A DNA stretch of 64,000 bases. Origin: JAMLIN01 sp964509685. GTDB lineage: Bacteria > Pseudomonadota > Gammaproteobacteria > Burkholderiales > Burkholderiaceae_E. Position numbers and translations under genes: made by a program. Below the pieces are notes generated by a model. The model did not search any database. It saw nothing but the letters and a program-made list of their open reading frames with translations, and was not told the origin of the DNA. The DNA lies in the NCBI GenBank assembly GCA_964509685.1, contig CAZDYQ010000003.1:1-64000 (forward strand), given 5' to 3'. Shown here one piece after another: positions 62,186 to 64,000 of this stretch; position 1 is the stretch's first letter, and every line of letters begins with the position of its first letter.

Positions 62186-63417
62186 GCGCGACACGCGCGA
62201 TCGTCGTCGGCGGCGGCCCGGCCGGGCTGATGGCGGCCGAGCGCCTCGCGGCGGCCGGCCACCGCGTGGTCGTGTGCGACGCGATGGCCTCGGTGGGACG
62301 CAAGTTCCTGCTCGCCGGCCGGGGCGGGCTCAACCTCACCCATGTCGAGCCGCGTCCCGGCTTCGATGCGCGCTACGGCGCCGCGGCCGGGCGCGTCTCC
62401 CGGTGGCTCGACGCCTTCGGGCCGGACGCGCTGCGCGCCTGGGTCGCGGAGCTCGGCATCGACACGTTCGTCGGCACGTCCGGCCGGGTGTTCCCCACCG
62501 AAATGAAGGCCGCTCCCCTGCTGCGGCGCTGGCTGCATCGGCTGCGCGAGGCGGGCGTCGAGTTCCGCTCCCGCCATCGCTGGACCGGCTGGACCGACGA
62601 CGGCCTGCTGCGCTTCGAGACCCCGGCCGGCCAGGAGCGACTGCCGGCCGCCGTGGTCGTGCTCGCGCTGGGAGGTGCGAGCTGGCCGCGGCTCGGCAGC
62701 GACGGCGGCTGGGTGCCGCTGCTCGCCGCCCGCGGCGTCCGGGTCGCGCCGCTCGCACCCGCGAACTGCGGCTTCGACGCACGCTGGGGGGAGGGCTTTT
62801 CCGCGCGCTTCGCCGGCCATCCCCTGCGCACCGTCGCCATGAGCCCGGATGCCGCGGCCGATCCATCGGACCGTCGCTGGACGCGGGGCGAGGCGGTCGT
62901 CACGCGCACCGGCATCGAGGGCGGGCTGGTATATGCCCTGACGCCTGCCCTGCGCGAGGCGATCGCGGCGCGGGGCGAGGCCACCGTGCTGGTGGACCTG
63001 CTGCCCGATCGCGAGGAGGCGGCGATCGCCGAGCTGCTGGCGAGGCCCGCCGGCGGCAAGTCGCTCGCCAACCGGTTGCGTGCGCGGCTGCGCCTCGACG
63101 GCGTCAAGGCCGGGCTGTTGCGCGAGGGCGCCCAACCGGAGGACCTGCGCGATCCCGTTCGACTCGCGGCACGCATCAAGGCGGTGCCGGTGGTGCTGAC
63201 CGCGCCGCGTCCGATCGACGAGGCCATCAGCACCGCGGGCGGGGTCTCGCTGCAGGAGCTGGACGACCGGCTCATGCTGCGCAAGCTGCCCGGGGTGTTC
63301 TGCGCGGGCGAGATGCTCGACTGGGAAGCGCCCACCGGCGGTTACCTGCTGACCGCCTGCTTCGCCTCCGGCCATGTCGCCGGGGTCGGGGCTGCGGCGC
63401 TTCTCGAAGCGCGGTAG
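62182..63417 (+). CDS. HI0933/YhiN-family flavoprotein
   Basis: 411 residues from a GTG. The FAD-binding motif VGGGPAGLMAAERL opens the protein; GRKFLLAGRGGLNLTH and the C-terminal FCAGEMLDWEAPTGGYLLTA, split over two strands, are typical of the HI0933 family (TIGR03862 type). It is an NAD(P)/FAD oxidoreductase of unknown substrate. It starts inside the last codon of the TM2 gene. Confidence 0.9.
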   Translation: MSATRAIVVGGGPAGLMAAERLAAAGHRVVVCDAMASVGRKFLLAGRGGLNLTHVEPRPGFDARYGAAAGRVSRWLDAFGPDALRAWVAELGIDTFVGTSGRVFPTEMKAAPLLRRWLHRLREAGVEFRSRHRWTGWTDDGLLRFETPAGQERLPAAVVVLALGGASWPRLGSDGGWVPLLAARGVRVAPLAPANCGFDARWGEGFSARFAGHPLRTVAMSPDAAADPSDRRWTRGEAVVTRTGIEGGLVYALTPALREAIAARGEATVLVDLLPDREEAAIAELLARPAGGKSLANRLRARLRLDGVKAGLLREGAQPEDLRDPVRLAARIKAVPVVLTAPRPIDEAISTAGGVSLQELDDRLMLRKLPGVFCAGEMLDWEAPTGGYLLTACFASGHVAGVGAAALLEAR

Positions 63418-63463
63418 CATCGAAGGTCTGCCTCCATCCCCCGATACCAACCGAGGAACAGTC

Positions 63464-64000
63464 ATGACCGATCACCTCAAGTTCTATATCGACGGCCAGT
63501 GGGTCGAGCCCCATGGCAAGGGGACGCTCGACGTCATCAATCCGGCCACCGAAGAGCCGATCGGGAAGATCGCCCTGGGCGACGCCACCGACGTGGACCG
63601 CGCTGTCGCAGCCGCCCGCAAGGCGTTCGAGACGTTTTCGCGCACGAGCCGCGAGGACCGCCTCGCGCTGCTCGAGCGGGTGCTCGCCGTCTACAAGGAA
63701 CGCACCGCCGAACTCGCCGCCGCGCTCACGCAGGAAATGGGCGCCCCGGTCAAGCTCGCCAACGCCGCCCAGGTGCCCTCGGGCATCGGTCACTTCATGG
63801 CCACCATCCGCGCGCTGAAGGAATTCGAGTTCGAGCACGACATCGGCACCACCCGGGTCGTGCGCGAGCCGATCGGCGTGGTCGGCATGATCACCCCCTG
63901 GAACTGGCCGCTCAACCAGATCACCTGCAAGGTCGCGCCCGCGCTCGCCGCCGGCTGCACCATGGTGCTCAAGCCGTCGGAGATCGCCCCGATCAACGCG
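63464..64000 (+). CDS. Aldehyde dehydrogenase, 3' end missing
   Basis: 179 residues are visible before the frame runs off the right edge. FYIDGQWVEPHG, INPATEEPIGKIALG and TPWNWPLNQ (the coenzyme-binding TPWN segment), then APALAAGCTMVLKPSE, identify the NAD(P)-dependent aldehyde dehydrogenase superfamily. The catalytic cysteine would lie beyond the window. AGGAA precedes the ATG. It lies 46 bp behind the flavoprotein gene. Confidence 0.95.
   Translation, partial: MTDHLKFYIDGQWVEPHGKGTLDVINPATEEPIGKIALGDATDVDRAVAAARKAFETFSRTSREDRLALLERVLAVYKERTAELAAALTQEMGAPVKLANAAQVPSGIGHFMATIRALKEFEFEHDIGTTRVVREPIGVVGMITPWNWPLNQITCKVAPALAAGCTMVLKPSEIAPINA

Overview
The window is about 64 kb of GC-rich chromosome with densely packed genes and many 1-4 bp overlaps. 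The complete F-type ATP synthase operon followed by hemE and priA, the betaproteobacterial-type proteins, a livGHMKF uptake system, tandem hotdog and thiolase-like genes, and the absence of any phage or plasmid genes suggest a chromosomal segment of a betaproteobacterium, probably of the order Burkholderiales. This is inferred from gene content only. I saw no tRNA, rRNA, CRISPR array, insertion sequence or prophage. Strongly biased codon third positions create long antisense open frames, which I left out.

Layout. Positions 1-7.0 kb hold atpI (5' end cut off), atpB, E, F, H, A, G, D and C, all on the plus strand. A cold-shock protein gene with a long leader and a good terminator follows. From 7.6 to 14.9 kb come a secreted protein, a TauD dioxygenase overlapping an amidohydrolase, a BT1/MFS-like transporter, and two divergent EamA transporters. 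From 14.9 to 21.1 kb are hemE, priA and rep. The priA and rep genes are each preceded by a long AT-richer gap carrying the same element of about 71 bp with DnaA-box-like motifs. From 21.3 to 23.9 kb are a crotonase, an ABM-domain protein, a lipoprotein and a double-GNAT protein.

The most unusual part is 23.9-46 kb. It holds rpoN (sigma-54), an NtrC-type activator, a stand-alone receiver, a histidine-kinase-like protein with a decayed ATPase domain fused to a receiver, a CHASE-domain histidine kinase, and a phytochrome-like hybrid kinase that lacks both known bilin-attachment cysteines. Interleaved are small envelope or stress proteins (entericidin-like, YqjD/YqjE-like, DUF1328, small secreted proteins), an AI-2E-type exporter, and a zinc-ribbon protein related to putative metallopeptidases but without HEXXH. 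In front of most of these transcription units I read -24/-12 elements of the sigma-54 type (GGCAC-N5-TTGC or close variants). There are eleven in all, including one in front of rpoN itself. My main proposal is that this is a self-contained sigma-54 sensory and envelope-stress island. A TetR/thioesterase divergent pair, a bacteriohemerythrin, a cupin/hydrolase pair, a type I pantothenate kinase gene and an MFS transporter sit inside it and look independently regulated.

From 46.4 to 51.1 kb are a nitroreductase, a thiolase-like protein, an SDR, a DNA methyltransferase (ogt), dapA and a second ABM protein. From 51.1 to 60.6 kb a minus-strand run contains livG-livH-livM, a substrate-binding protein, livF, an acyl-CoA ligase, a fused SpmA/SpmB protein and a MATE exporter. 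This fits uptake of an organic or amino acid and its activation to a CoA ester. Two MaoC-like hotdog genes lie just upstream. The window ends with a TM2 protein, an HI0933-type flavoprotein and the first part of an aldehyde dehydrogenase gene that runs off the right edge.
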